This document shows, piece after piece, positions 23,661 to 31,058 of a stretch of DNA of 44,129 nucleotides. Position numbers and translations under genes: made by a program. A model generated the notes under the pieces. That model worked only from the letters and a program-made list of their open reading frames with translations, searched no databases and had not been told where the DNA came from. Source of the DNA: Clostridia bacterium. Its GTDB lineage: Bacteria; Bacillota; Clostridia; Oscillospirales; Acutalibacteraceae. The stretch spans positions 1 through 44,129 of the forward strand of contig JAFSYM010000080.1 in assembly GCA_017450005.1 (NCBI GenBank). The letters run 5' to 3'. How positions within the stretch are numbered: the stretch's first letter is position 1; the number at the start of each line of letters is the position of its first letter.

Positions 23661-24494
23661 ATGACGCAGCTTGAGCGCATTGCCGCCATGGAACAGGCGA
23701 TGCTGCGTGTACAAAAGACCGTCGACGCGCTGTGTGCCGCGCCGGATCTGACGGGATTTCCGGATGCGGTCGAGGCGGATATTGCCGCACTCGAAGCGTA
23801 CTATGCCGGCGCGGATTGGAAACGCGATTTTGCCGACGACGAGGCCGGCATTCTGCCGCGGGATCTGCCGCGCGGCGTACTCAGTGAAGACGGCCTGTAT
23901 CATCTGCTTGAAACCATAGACGAACTGCGCGCTCGTCTGCGCAGTCAAAGACAGGAGGATCAAGGTATGAACGAAGTCATTCAGAGTCTGAAAACCAGAA
24001 GAAGCATCCGCAAATTCAAACCCGATCTGCCGCCCAAAGCGGACATTGCGCAGATCGTCGACGCCGGACTGTACGCCGCAAACGGCCGCGGAAAGCAGGC
24101 GGTCATTACAATCGCCGTGACGGACAAGGCGCTGCGCGACAGGATCGCCTCGGACAACTGCCGCATCGGCGGCTGGCCGGCGGACTTCGATCCGTTTTAC
24201 GGCGCGCCGGTCATTCTGATCGTGCTGGCGGACAAGAGCTGCCCGACCGGGATCTATGACGGCTCGCTTGTGATGGGCAATCTCATGCAGGCCGCGCATG
24301 CGCTGGGACTTGGCAGCATCTGGATTCACAGAGCGAAGGAAGAGTTTGAGACGGATGACTACAAAAAGCTGCTTTCCGATCTCGGCGTCGAAGGCGAGTG
24401 GGAAGGCGTCGGACACTGTGCGCTGGGTTATGCCGACTGCGATTTGCCGTCGGCCGCGCCGCGCAAGGACGGCAGAGTATTATGGGTAGAATGA
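23661..24494 (+). CDS. DUF4298-nitroreductase fusion protein
   Basis: 277 residues from ATG 23661 with GGAGG ahead, one base after the previous stop. Residues 1-95 match DUF4298 (ERIAAMEQAM, ALEAYYAGADWKRDFADDE, ILPRDLPRGVLSEDGLYHLL). From Met103 a full nitroreductase-fold domain begins: SLKTRRSIRKF (FMN-binding arginines), DAGLYAANGRGKQ, GSLVMGNLMQAAHALGLGS and a C-terminal GHCALGYAD. The second domain has its own AGGAGG eight bases before ATG 23967, in frame, so both the fusion and a free 175-residue nitroreductase may be made. The nitroreductase would use FMN and NAD(P)H. The 3' end overlaps the next gene by four bases. Confidence 0.85.
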   Translation: MTQLERIAAMEQAMLRVQKTVDALCAAPDLTGFPDAVEADIAALEAYYAGADWKRDFADDEAGILPRDLPRGVLSEDGLYHLLETIDELRARLRSQRQEDQGMNEVIQSLKTRRSIRKFKPDLPPKADIAQIVDAGLYAANGRGKQAVITIAVTDKALRDRIASDNCRIGGWPADFDPFYGAPVILIVLADKSCPTGIYDGSLVMGNLMQAAHALGLGSIWIHRAKEEFETDDYKKLLSDLGVEGEWEGVGHCALGYADCDLPSAAPRKDGRVLWVE

Positions 24495-25366
24495 AGCATT
24501 CAAAGAGAACACGCGGCACCGGTAAAAAACGTACGCTGCAGGTGATGTGCGCCGCTGCTGCGGCTTGTGTATGTTTGGCGGGATATCTGTACCTTGAAGA
24601 TACCTTTCTGACTACGACAACCTATACGCCTGCGTGTGATAATCTGCCGCGCAGCTTTGTCGGGTATACGATCGCGCAGATTTCCGACTATCACAACGCG
24701 CATTCCGCGCTGCTGAACCGCCGCCTGCGCGATGCTGTGCAGGCAGCCGAACCGGACGTAATCGTCCTGACGGGCGATCTGATCGACCGCCGCCGAACGG
24801 ATGTGCAGACGGCGCTTCGCCTTGCAGCCGATCTTTGCAAAACGGCGCCGGTGTATTTTGTCTGCGGCAATCATGATTCGCTCAGCGACGAGCGGGAGAC
24901 ATTGCTGCAAAGCCTCACCGATTTAGGTGTACACGTACTCGAAAATGAAACGCGAACGCTGACCAGAAACGCAGAGAGCATCTGTCTTATCGGGATTGAC
25001 GATCCGGCAAAAACAGAGGAATGGGCGAAAAATGAGGAGATCGTTCGTCGCGAACTAACGCCGCTGGTTCCGGATAACGAAGAATTTACGCTCCTGCTCT
25101 CACACCGTCCCGAAATGCTCGAAGTATATGCAGATCTGGGCATAGACGTCGCGCTTACGGGTCACGCGCACGGCGGACAGATCCGTCTGCCTGTTGTCGG
25201 CGGCATACTCGCGCCGGGGCAGGGCTTGTTCCCGCCGTATGACAACGGCGTTTACACCGAGGGCAAAACACAGATGGTCGTCAGCCGCGGCGTCGGCAAC
25301 AGCGCGTTCCCGTTTCGCGTGCAGAACCGGCCTGAACTGGTCGTCGTGAAACTGACTAAATCATAA
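24491..25366 (+). CDS. YkuE-like membrane-anchored metallophosphoesterase
   Basis: 291 residues from ATG 24491, in an ATGA overlap with the preceding stop; an in-frame ATG at 24482 is an alternative start. The basic N-terminus and one hydrophobic helix (VMCAAAAACVCLAGYLYL) suggest an outward-facing anchored enzyme. The dinuclear metal site is complete: ISDYHN (Asp66, His68), LTGDLIDRR (Asp96), CGNHDS (Asn127, His128), LLSHRPE and LTGHAHGGQIRLP. The last motif is typical of YkuE/YaeI proteins, which act on phospholipid or UDP-diacylglucosamine-like substrates. It is the fifth gene of the mutY operon. Confidence 0.9.
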   Translation: MKHSKRTRGTGKKRTLQVMCAAAAACVCLAGYLYLEDTFLTTTTYTPACDNLPRSFVGYTIAQISDYHNAHSALLNRRLRDAVQAAEPDVIVLTGDLIDRRRTDVQTALRLAADLCKTAPVYFVCGNHDSLSDERETLLQSLTDLGVHVLENETRTLTRNAESICLIGIDDPAKTEEWAKNEEIVRRELTPLVPDNEEFTLLLSHRPEMLEVYADLGIDVALTGHAHGGQIRLPVVGGILAPGQGLFPPYDNGVYTEGKTQMVVSRGVGNSAFPFRVQNRPELVVVKLTKS

Positions 25367-25377
25367 GGAGATATACT

Positions 25378-25797
25378 ATGGAATACAAACGATTCGGAAA
25401 TACCATCGCATTGCGGCTCGATCCCGGCGACGAGATCATCGCGCAGGTTCTTGCCGTCGCCAAAAAAGAAAACGTCACGTTTGCGAGCGTAACGGGCATC
25501 GGCGGTGCGGATGAAATCGAGATCGGCGTGTTCAACATGGACGCCAAGGCTTATGATAAGACGACGCTGACCGGCACGCACGAGATCACGTCGCTTGTCG
25601 GCAACGTCAACACGATGCAGGGCGAAGCGTATACGCATCTGCACATCACCTGTGCCGGAAAGGGCGGCGCAGTCGTCGGCGGACATCTGCTGCGGTGCGT
25701 CATATCGCTCACGGCGGAGATCTTCCTGACCGTGATCGACGCGTCCGTTGACCGCACACGACGCGAGGATCTGCAGATCAACGTCTGGAAACTGTAA
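25378..25797 (+). CDS. PPC-domain (DUF296, PD1-like) protein
   Basis: 139 residues, preceded by AAGGAGATATACT. Single PPC/DUF296 domain: RLDPGDEIIAQVLAVAKKENV, ASVTGIGGADEIEIGVFN, LVGNVNTMQGEAYTHLHIT, GGAVVGGHLLRC and SLTAEIFLTVID. These are the conserved strands of the trimeric PPC fold. In plants the domain accompanies AT-hooks; bacterial stand-alone forms have no proven function and contain a conserved histidine cluster (here THLHI and GGHLL) that may bind a metal. It is the last gene of the mutY operon. Confidence 0.88.
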   Translation: MEYKRFGNTIALRLDPGDEIIAQVLAVAKKENVTFASVTGIGGADEIEIGVFNMDAKAYDKTTLTGTHEITSLVGNVNTMQGEAYTHLHITCAGKGGAVVGGHLLRCVISLTAEIFLTVIDASVDRTRREDLQINVWKL

Positions 25798-25828
25798 AAC
25801 AAAAACGGCACGCGTACCTGCGTGCCGT
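25797..25828 (-). terminator. Terminator of the Rrf2 gene
   Basis: On the minus strand CGGCACGC-aggtac-GCGTGCCG is followed by TTTTTGTTTT. It lies 19 bases past the Rrf2 stop and, in the other direction, at the end of the mutY operon, where it lacks a T run. Confidence 0.8.
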
Positions 25829-25846
25829 AAACCCGTACTTATTGTG

Positions 25847-26281
25847 TCAAATCACATAGTCGTTGCCGGCCTCACCCATGCGGTCGAGGACGTCCTGCAG
25901 CGTGATGCCGTCGAGGTACTCATACACCACGCGCGCGAGACCCTGCCAGATCGGCAGCGTCGGGCAGTCTGCGCTGCGTGTGCACACGGGTGCGCCATCG
26001 TCAACACAGGAGACGGGCGAGAGCGACCCCTCGGTCAGCTCCAATATCTCACGGATTGTGTACTTGTCCGGTGTGCGCGCGAGCATATATCCGCCCTGCG
26101 CGCCGCGTTCCGTTCGCAGAATACTGCCCTTGTTGAGCATAGGGATAATCTGCTCAAGGTATTTTTTGGAGATGTTCTGCCGTTCGGCAATGTCCTTGAG
26201 CGCGACAAAGCCGCTCTCTCTGTGCTGCGCCAAATCCACCAGCATCCGCAGCGCATATCTTCCTTTGGTCGAAATCCGCAT
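25847..26281 (-). CDS. Rrf2-family transcriptional regulator (IscR-type cysteines)
   Basis: 144 residues from ATG 26281; a GTG at 26290 overlaps the GAGGTGA ribosome site and is less likely. Winged-helix DNA-binding domain: MRISTKGRYALRMLVDLAQH, DIAERQNISKKYLEQIIPML, LRTERGAQGGYMLAR. Three cysteines, Cys92, Cys100 and Cys106 (SCVDDGAPVCTRSADC), resemble the 2Fe-2S ligands of IscR, with slightly wider spacing. It may sense Fe-S status or cysteine supply. It is divergent from the LysR gene; metY lies beyond that, so sulfur metabolism is a plausible regulon, by inference. Confidence 0.9.
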   Translation of the reverse strand: MRISTKGRYALRMLVDLAQHRESGFVALKDIAERQNISKKYLEQIIPMLNKGSILRTERGAQGGYMLARTPDKYTIREILELTEGSLSPVSCVDDGAPVCTRSADCPTLPIWQGLARVVYEYLDGITLQDVLDRMGEAGNDYVI

Positions 26282-26299
26282 TTCGCTCACCTCGCATCT

Positions 26300-26328
26300 A
26301 TTCTACCACAAAACCTGTAGGCTTTCAA
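26300..26328 (-). promoter_or_regulatory. Promoter of the Rrf2 gene
   Basis: -35 TTGAAA (26323-26328), a 17-base spacer and -10 TAGAAT (26300-26305 on the complement). It occupies the short gap to the divergent LysR gene, so LysR or Rrf2 bound here could affect both. Confidence 0.7.
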
Positions 26329-26364
26329 GAGATTTACCGAATTTTTCGCAGGGAGAAGATTCGT

Positions 26365-27282
26365 ATGACGATTCAGCAGCTTCAATATGCCATCACCATC
26401 GCCGAAATGGGGTCGATGAACAAAGCGTCCGAGGTGCTTTATGTGGCGCAGCCGTCGCTGACCGGCGCCATGCAGGAGCTCGAGCGTGAGCTTGGCGTCA
26501 CGCTGTTCTACCGCAGCGGACGCGGCGTGACGCTCACGAGTGAAGGCGAGGATTTTCTGACCTATGCGCGCGCTGTCGTGCAGCAGTTCGAGCTTCTCAC
26601 GGAAAAGTACGGCAAAGGCGGCGTGCGCAAGAAAAAATTCGGCGTTTCGGCGCAGCATTATTCCTTTGCGGTCAAGAGCTTCGCACAGCTCATGCAGCGA
26701 TACAGCACGGCGGAATACGAGTTTGCGATCCGTGAGACGAAGACGCTCGAGGTGATCGAGGACGTGCGCACGGGCAAGAGCGAGCTGGGCATTCTGTTCC
26801 TGAGCGATTTCAACCGTGCCGCGCTCGAAAAGCTGTTTCATACGCATGCGCTGGAATTCCATCCGTTGATCGAATGCGACGCGTACGTCTATCTGTGGAA
26901 GGGGCATCCGCTGGCAGACCGCGCGTCGATCCGCTTCGAGGATTTGGAACCGTATCCGTGCATGTCCTTCGAGCAGGGCGGGACAGGATCGTTTTACTTT
27001 GCCGAGGAAATCCTGAGCACATACGACTATCCGCGTACCATTCGCGTCAACGACCGGGCGACGATGCTCAATCTCATGGTGGCTGTCGGCGGCTATACGC
27101 TGTGTTCGGGAATCATATGTAGCGAGCTCAACGGTTCGGACTACACAGCAGTACCGATTGAAACGGACGGCGCGGACGAGCGCATGCAGATCGGGTACAT
27201 ATCGCGTAGGAACCTGCCGCTTTCGGAACTGGCGCAGGCGTATGTCGAGGAATTGAATAGGTATTTATCTAAATTAGAATAA
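26365..27282 (+). CDS. LysR-family transcriptional regulator
   Basis: 305 residues with AGGGAGAAG ahead of ATG 26365. N-terminal winged helix-turn-helix (1-60): MTIQQLQYAITIAEMGSMNK, SEVLYVAQPSLTGAMQELE, LFYRSGRGVTLTSEGEDFL. The effector domain follows (about 90-300), with VRTGKSELGILFL and MLNLMVAVGGYTLCSGI. It is encoded on the same strand just ahead of metY. Palindromes of the LysR type lie between the two, so control of O-acetylhomoserine sulfhydrylase in response to a sulfur metabolite is the likely role. The last is an inference from position. Confidence 0.92.
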   Translation: MTIQQLQYAITIAEMGSMNKASEVLYVAQPSLTGAMQELERELGVTLFYRSGRGVTLTSEGEDFLTYARAVVQQFELLTEKYGKGGVRKKKFGVSAQHYSFAVKSFAQLMQRYSTAEYEFAIRETKTLEVIEDVRTGKSELGILFLSDFNRAALEKLFHTHALEFHPLIECDAYVYLWKGHPLADRASIRFEDLEPYPCMSFEQGGTGSFYFAEEILSTYDYPRTIRVNDRATMLNLMVAVGGYTLCSGIICSELNGSDYTAVPIETDGADERMQIGYISRRNLPLSELAQAYVEELNRYLSKLE

Positions 27283-27293
27283 CGAGATATGCT

Positions 27294-27326
27294 ATAGGAA
27301 TAGACTATTACTTACTATTCAAATAG
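27294..27326 (+). promoter_or_regulatory. Putative LysR operators upstream of metY
   Basis: ATAG-N7-CTAT at 27294-27308 fits the T-N11-A LysR box. A second palindrome, CTATT-ca-AATAG (27315-27326), ends six bases before the -35 box. This spacing matches a recognition site plus an activation site. Confidence 0.55.
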
Positions 27327-27331
27327 GGTAT

Positions 27332-27361
27332 TGGACAAAAACAAGCATTTCGGTGTATACT
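27332..27361 (+). promoter_or_regulatory. Promoter of metY
   Basis: -35 TGGACA (27332-27337), an 18-base spacer and -10 TATACT (27356-27361). The poor -35 suits an activator-dependent promoter. Transcription would start near 27368. Confidence 0.6.
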
Positions 27362-27374
27362 GTGGCCAATGAAT

Positions 27375-27441
27375 GACGCAGGCGCTGAAACGAATCAGAC
27401 AGACACTTCGGGAGGCGCAGCGGCGTCTCCCGATTTTTTAG
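27375..27441 (+). promoter_or_regulatory. Transcription attenuator in the metY leader
   Basis: An 11-bp terminator stem (TCGGGAGGCGC, 27408-27418, with GCGTCTCCCGA, 27423-27433; one G-T pair, AGCG loop) is followed by TTTTTT (27434-27439). An alternative stem pairs GACGC and CGCTG (27375-27379, 27383-27387) with CAGCG and GCGTC (27418-27427). The two share 27418 and 27423-27427, so they cannot coexist. This is the layout of a regulated terminator. The trigger is unknown. Confidence 0.65.
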
Positions 27442-27459
27442 CGGAAAGGAGCGGTACCC

Positions 27460-27534
27460 ATGAGCGGACGATGGAGAAAATTCGTGCGTGCAAACTGCCG
27501 TCTCGAACGAATGTGTTTCAGAGCTGTTCGTTGA
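27460..27534 (+). CDS. Putative 24-residue leader peptide
   Basis: ATG 27460 is preceded by AAAGGAG (27445-27451) at a suitable distance. The predicted peptide begins MSGRWRKFVRANCRLERMCF and ends RAVR. It is rich in arginine and has two cysteines and an internal methionine. It lies between the attenuator and metY, ending 63 bases before the metY start. A leader ORF that senses amino-acid supply, or one that is translated for mRNA stability, are both possible; it may also be chance. Confidence 0.4.
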   Translation: MSGRWRKFVRANCRLERMCFRAVR

Positions 27535-27597
27535 CAATCCACTGCGCAGACCCGATCAATGCAAAATACCAAATTATTACAAAGAGAGGTAATCATC

Positions 27598-28878
27598 ATG
27601 GCAAACTATAGATTTGAAACACTGCAGCTGCACGTCGGACAGGAGCACCCAGATCCCGCGACCGATTCCAGAGCCGTCCCGATTTACCAGACCACGTCCT
27701 ATGTATTCCGCAATTGCGACCATGCGGCCGCGCGGTTCGGTCTGGCGGACGCCGGCAACATTTACGGCAGACTGACCAACTCTACGCAGGGCGTGCTGGA
27801 GGAACGTGTGGCGGCGCTCGAGGGCGGCGTTGCGGCACTGGCGCTCGCATCCGGTGCGGCTGCCGTCACGTATACAATCGAGGCACTCGCGCAGAAGGGC
27901 GAGCATATTGTAGCGCAGAAGAGCATCTACGGCGGGTCCTTCAATCTGCTCGCGCACACGTTGCCGAATTACGGAATCGACACCACGTTTGTGGATATCC
28001 ACAATCTGTCCGAGGTCGAAGCGGCGGTGCAGGCGAACACGAAGGCAATCTATATTGAAACGCTCGGCAATCCGAACAGCGACATCCCGGACATCGAGGC
28101 GCTCGCCGCCATTGCGCACGGACATGGCATACCGCTTGTGATCGACAACACGTTCGGCACGCCGTACCTGATCCGGCCGATCGAACACGGCGCGGACATC
28201 GTCGTGCATTCGGCAACCAAATTCCTCGGCGGTCACGGGACGACGCTCGGCGGCGTCATCGTCGACAGCGGCAAGTTTGATTGGAAAGCGAGCGGAAGAT
28301 ATGCGCCGATTGCCGCACCGAATCCCAGCTACCACGGCGTATCGTTTGCCGATGCGGTCGGCCCTGCTGCGTTTGTAACGTATATCCGCGCGATTCTGCT
28401 TCGTGATACGGGCGCCGCAATATCACCGTTCAATGCGTTCCTGCTGTTGCAGGGCGTCGAAACGTTGTCGCTGCGGCTGGAACGTCACGCCGAAAACACC
28501 GCGAAGGTCGTCGAATATCTGGCGAATCATCCGCTTGTCGAGCGCGTCAATCATCCGTCGCTGCCCGATCATCCGCAGCACGCGCTGTATGAGAAATACT
28601 TCCCGAACGGCGGCGGCTCGATCTTTACCTTCGATGTGAAGGGCGGACAGGAGGAAGCGTTCCGCTTCATCGACGCGCTGGAAATATTCTCGCTTCTGGC
28701 AAATGTTGCGGACGTCAAGTCCCTTGTAATCCATCCCGCCACCACGACTCATTCGCAACTGTCCGGGAATGAGCTGCTGTCCGCAGGTATCCGTCCGAAC
28801 ACAATCCGCCTGTCCATCGGTACCGAGCACATCGACGACATCATCGCAGATCTCGACAAGGGCTTTGCCGCCGTATAA
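27598..28878 (+). CDS. metY: O-acetylhomoserine (thiol)-lyase (O-acetylhomoserine sulfhydrylase)
   Basis: 426 residues from ATG 27598, with AGAGAGG ahead; the 13-residue longer frame lacks a ribosome site. A Cys/Met-metabolism PLP enzyme that makes homocysteine from O-acetylhomoserine and sulfide (or methionine from methanethiol). Motifs: TLQLHVGQEHPDPATDSRAV (the long N-terminus typical of MetY), YQTTSYVF, NIYGRLTNSTQ, GNPNSDIPD, VIDNTFGTPYL and HSATKFLGGHG with PLP Lys208. LVIHPATTTHSQL near the C-terminus is also characteristic. Controlled by an upstream promoter with LysR-type sites and an attenuator; a terminator follows at 28910. It appears monocistronic. Confidence 0.94.
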   Translation: MANYRFETLQLHVGQEHPDPATDSRAVPIYQTTSYVFRNCDHAAARFGLADAGNIYGRLTNSTQGVLEERVAALEGGVAALALASGAAAVTYTIEALAQKGEHIVAQKSIYGGSFNLLAHTLPNYGIDTTFVDIHNLSEVEAAVQANTKAIYIETLGNPNSDIPDIEALAAIAHGHGIPLVIDNTFGTPYLIRPIEHGADIVVHSATKFLGGHGTTLGGVIVDSGKFDWKASGRYAPIAAPNPSYHGVSFADAVGPAAFVTYIRAILLRDTGAAISPFNAFLLLQGVETLSLRLERHAENTAKVVEYLANHPLVERVNHPSLPDHPQHALYEKYFPNGGGSIFTFDVKGGQEEAFRFIDALEIFSLLANVADVKSLVIHPATTTHSQLSGNELLSAGIRPNTIRLSIGTEHIDDIIADLDKGFAAV

Positions 28879-28909
28879 TCCGAAATAACGTTTTCCATGC
28901 TTTCCTTTT

Positions 28910-28946
28910 CGCTCCGGCATGATTGCTGCATGCCGGAGCGCTTTAG
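28910..28946 (+). terminator. Terminator of metY
   Basis: A perfect 12-bp stem, CGCTCCGGCATG (28910-28921) with CATGCCGGAGCG (28929-28940), then CTTTAG. The T run is short. Confidence 0.75.
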
Positions 28947-29008
28947 TATTCAGTGATGGTATTCTGTAAAAACGCGCTGTATTTTTTGCGCGGCACATAA
29001 AAAAAGGA

Positions 29009-29038
29009 TAGACAATGACCGTAGGATCGTGATATAAT
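29009..29038 (+). promoter_or_regulatory. Promoter of the M20-AhpD-SDR-LOR operon
   Basis: -35 TAGACA (29009-29014), an 18-base spacer and a perfect -10 TATAAT (29033-29038), 27 bases before the first start codon. Confidence 0.7.
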
Positions 29039-29064
29039 GTTACACAATAAAAGGAGGGTTAGCG

Positions 29065-30507
29065 ATGCGGTACTTTTTCTGTGCGCTCATTGCCGCTGCG
29101 CTGGTCTTCATTGCGGTCTTGCTTGTGCGCGCACTGCGCCTTCGTCCGGCGAAAACGGCCGGTCACGCGCCGTATGCGCCGGATCTGGACGAAGAAGGCG
29201 CGCTGCGTCGTTTCGGCGAGACGATCCGCCTGCAAACGGTCTGGCCGCGCTACGGCGAGGTGGACACCGCGCCGTTCAAAGCGTTTCTGCCGCTGCTGCA
29301 AAAGCTGTATCCGAAGATGTTTTCCGTGCTCGAAGTCAACACGGTCAACGACTACGGCCTGCTGCTTCGGTGGAAAGGCACGGAAAACGGCGATCCGGTC
29401 GTGCTGATGAGCCACTATGACGTGGTCAGCGCCGATCCGGACAAATGGACGCATCCGCCGTTTTGCGGCGATGTGATCGACGGCGCAGTCTGGGGCAGGG
29501 GCACGGTTGACACCAAGTGTATCCTTGCCGCGCTTCTGGAAGCGGGAGAAAAGCTGCTCGAAACAGGTTTTCAGCCGCGCTGCGACGTCTGGTTTTCCTT
29601 TACCAACAACGAAGAGACAGGCGGCAGCACGACCCCTGCAATCGTGCAGTGGCTGCGTGCGCATGAAATACATCCGCGTTTCGTGCTCGACGAGGGCGGC
29701 GCGGTCGTTCAATCGCCTGCGTTCGGTGTACGGCAGGAATTTGCCATGATCGGTGTGAGCGAGAAGGGCGTCGTGGATGCGCGCGTGTCGGTCAACGGTG
29801 TGCCGGGACATTCCTCCATGCCGCGCAGCAGTGATTCGACGTACCGTATGGTTGACGTGCTCAAAAACATCCGCAATTCGCCGTTTCCGTCGCGCCTGTC
29901 GCCCGTAACGCAGCAGATGCTGCGCGGAATTGCGGCGTACGCGGGATTCGGTATCCGTTTTGTTTTTGCCAATCTGCGCGTTTTCTCGCCCCTTGTCAAA
30001 AAGATCATGCTTTCAAACGGCGAGACGGCCGCCATGCTGCGCACGACCGTTGCGCTCACGCAGCTTCGCGGTTCGGGCGAGATCAACAGCATTCCCAATG
30101 AAGCCGAGGCGGGATTCAGTGTGCGTGTTGCGCCGTGGGACAGCACGGACAGTGCGCTCTCGCATTTGCGCAAAGCCGCCGGAGCGCATGCGGACGTGCG
30201 CTTCGACTACAAATTCGAGCCGTCGCCGTTTTCGCCCACGGACAGCGATGCGTTCCGCCTGATTGCGCGCACGGTCGACGAGGTCTATCCCGGCGTTCCT
30301 GCAGTGCCCTATGTGATGAACGGCGGCACCGATTCCAAGCATTTTACGTCCGTCTGTAAAAACGTTTACCGTTTCGCGGGCTTCCGCTTCACGTCGGAGG
30401 AACGCGCAGGTATGCACGGCAACGACGAGCGCCTGTCGGCAAAGAGCTATCTCGACGGCGTTCGCTTCTATATGAAACTGCTGCAAAACATCTGCGAAGG
30501 AGAGTAA
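29065..30507 (+). CDS. M20-family metallopeptidase, PM20D1/carboxypeptidase-like, membrane-anchored
   Basis: 480 residues with AAGGAGG ahead of the ATG. One N-terminal hydrophobic helix (FFCALIAAALVFIAVLLVRAL) suggests an anchor or signal. Dizinc site motifs: LMSHYDVVSA (His117, Asp119), VWGRGTVDTK (Asp149), TNNEETGG (Glu183, Glu184) and VLDEGGAV, plus the C-terminal MNGGTDSKHF. The dimerisation lid includes VNGVPGHSSMPRSSDS. The HYDVV and NNEETGG forms place it near carboxypeptidase S/PM20D1, which hydrolyse or make N-acyl amino acids or peptides. First gene of a four-gene operon; the AhpD-like gene starts two bases after its stop. Confidence 0.88.
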   Translation: MRYFFCALIAAALVFIAVLLVRALRLRPAKTAGHAPYAPDLDEEGALRRFGETIRLQTVWPRYGEVDTAPFKAFLPLLQKLYPKMFSVLEVNTVNDYGLLLRWKGTENGDPVVLMSHYDVVSADPDKWTHPPFCGDVIDGAVWGRGTVDTKCILAALLEAGEKLLETGFQPRCDVWFSFTNNEETGGSTTPAIVQWLRAHEIHPRFVLDEGGAVVQSPAFGVRQEFAMIGVSEKGVVDARVSVNGVPGHSSMPRSSDSTYRMVDVLKNIRNSPFPSRLSPVTQQMLRGIAAYAGFGIRFVFANLRVFSPLVKKIMLSNGETAAMLRTTVALTQLRGSGEINSIPNEAEAGFSVRVAPWDSTDSALSHLRKAAGAHADVRFDYKFEPSPFSPTDSDAFRLIARTVDEVYPGVPAVPYVMNGGTDSKHFTSVCKNVYRFAGFRFTSEERAGMHGNDERLSAKSYLDGVRFYMKLLQNICEGE

Positions 30508-30509
30508 TT

Positions 30510-31058
30510 ATGGCTTTTATCCCTATGACCGAGTATGAGTCGGCCGACGAGGCCGTCCGGCACGAATACGACGACCAGATCGCAAAGCACGGCCGCATCA
30601 CCAACATGAAACGCACGCTTCTGCACGACGTGCAGTCGTTCAAGACGTACATGGACTGGTACACCATCTACGATGAGCTGCGTCCGACGTTTGGCGACAG
30701 GGCTTTGTCGATCTTTTCATACGCCATTTCCACGGGCAACGACTGTCTGATCTGCGGCACGTTTTTCCGTAAGATTCTTGTGGATGCAGGTGAAGATCCG
30801 GACAATCTGGTGCTCAATGAGACCGAGCAGCTTCTACTCGATTTCGGCGTGCAGATCACCAGGCATCCGCACAGCATCGACAGCGGCATTTACGACAAAC
30901 TGCGCGCATCCTATACCGATCAGCAGCTTGTGCAGTTGATTGCGTTTGCGGGCATCATGTACGCGACAAATCTCTTCAACACAGTGGCCAAGGTGCCGCT
31001 CGACGAAGTGTTATACAGCTATCTTGCGGAAAAGAAGGAGGACAAAACCAATGGGTGA
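30510..31058 (+). CDS. AhpD/carboxymuconolactone-decarboxylase-like protein
   Basis: 182 residues, preceded by GAAGGAG. Helical AhpD-like protein with the redox-type pair Cys79-X2-Cys82 in AISTGNDCLICGTFFRK. The usual downstream His of AhpD (CxxCxxxH) is replaced here by Phe/Arg, so classical alkylhydroperoxidase chemistry is uncertain. A second half with LIAFAGIMYATNLFNTVAKV fits CMD-family members of about 180 residues. The 3' end overlaps the SDR gene by 8 bases, pointing to coupled production and perhaps a shared pathway. Role unknown. Confidence 0.75.
   Translation: MAFIPMTEYESADEAVRHEYDDQIAKHGRITNMKRTLLHDVQSFKTYMDWYTIYDELRPTFGDRALSIFSYAISTGNDCLICGTFFRKILVDAGEDPDNLVLNETEQLLLDFGVQITRHPHSIDSGIYDKLRASYTDQQLVQLIAFAGIMYATNLFNTVAKVPLDEVLYSYLAEKKEDKTNG

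Noticed and set aside
27362-27460. SAM, T-box or cobalamin riboswitch in the metY leader
   Set aside because: The leader before the terminator is too short and none of the conserved cores is present.
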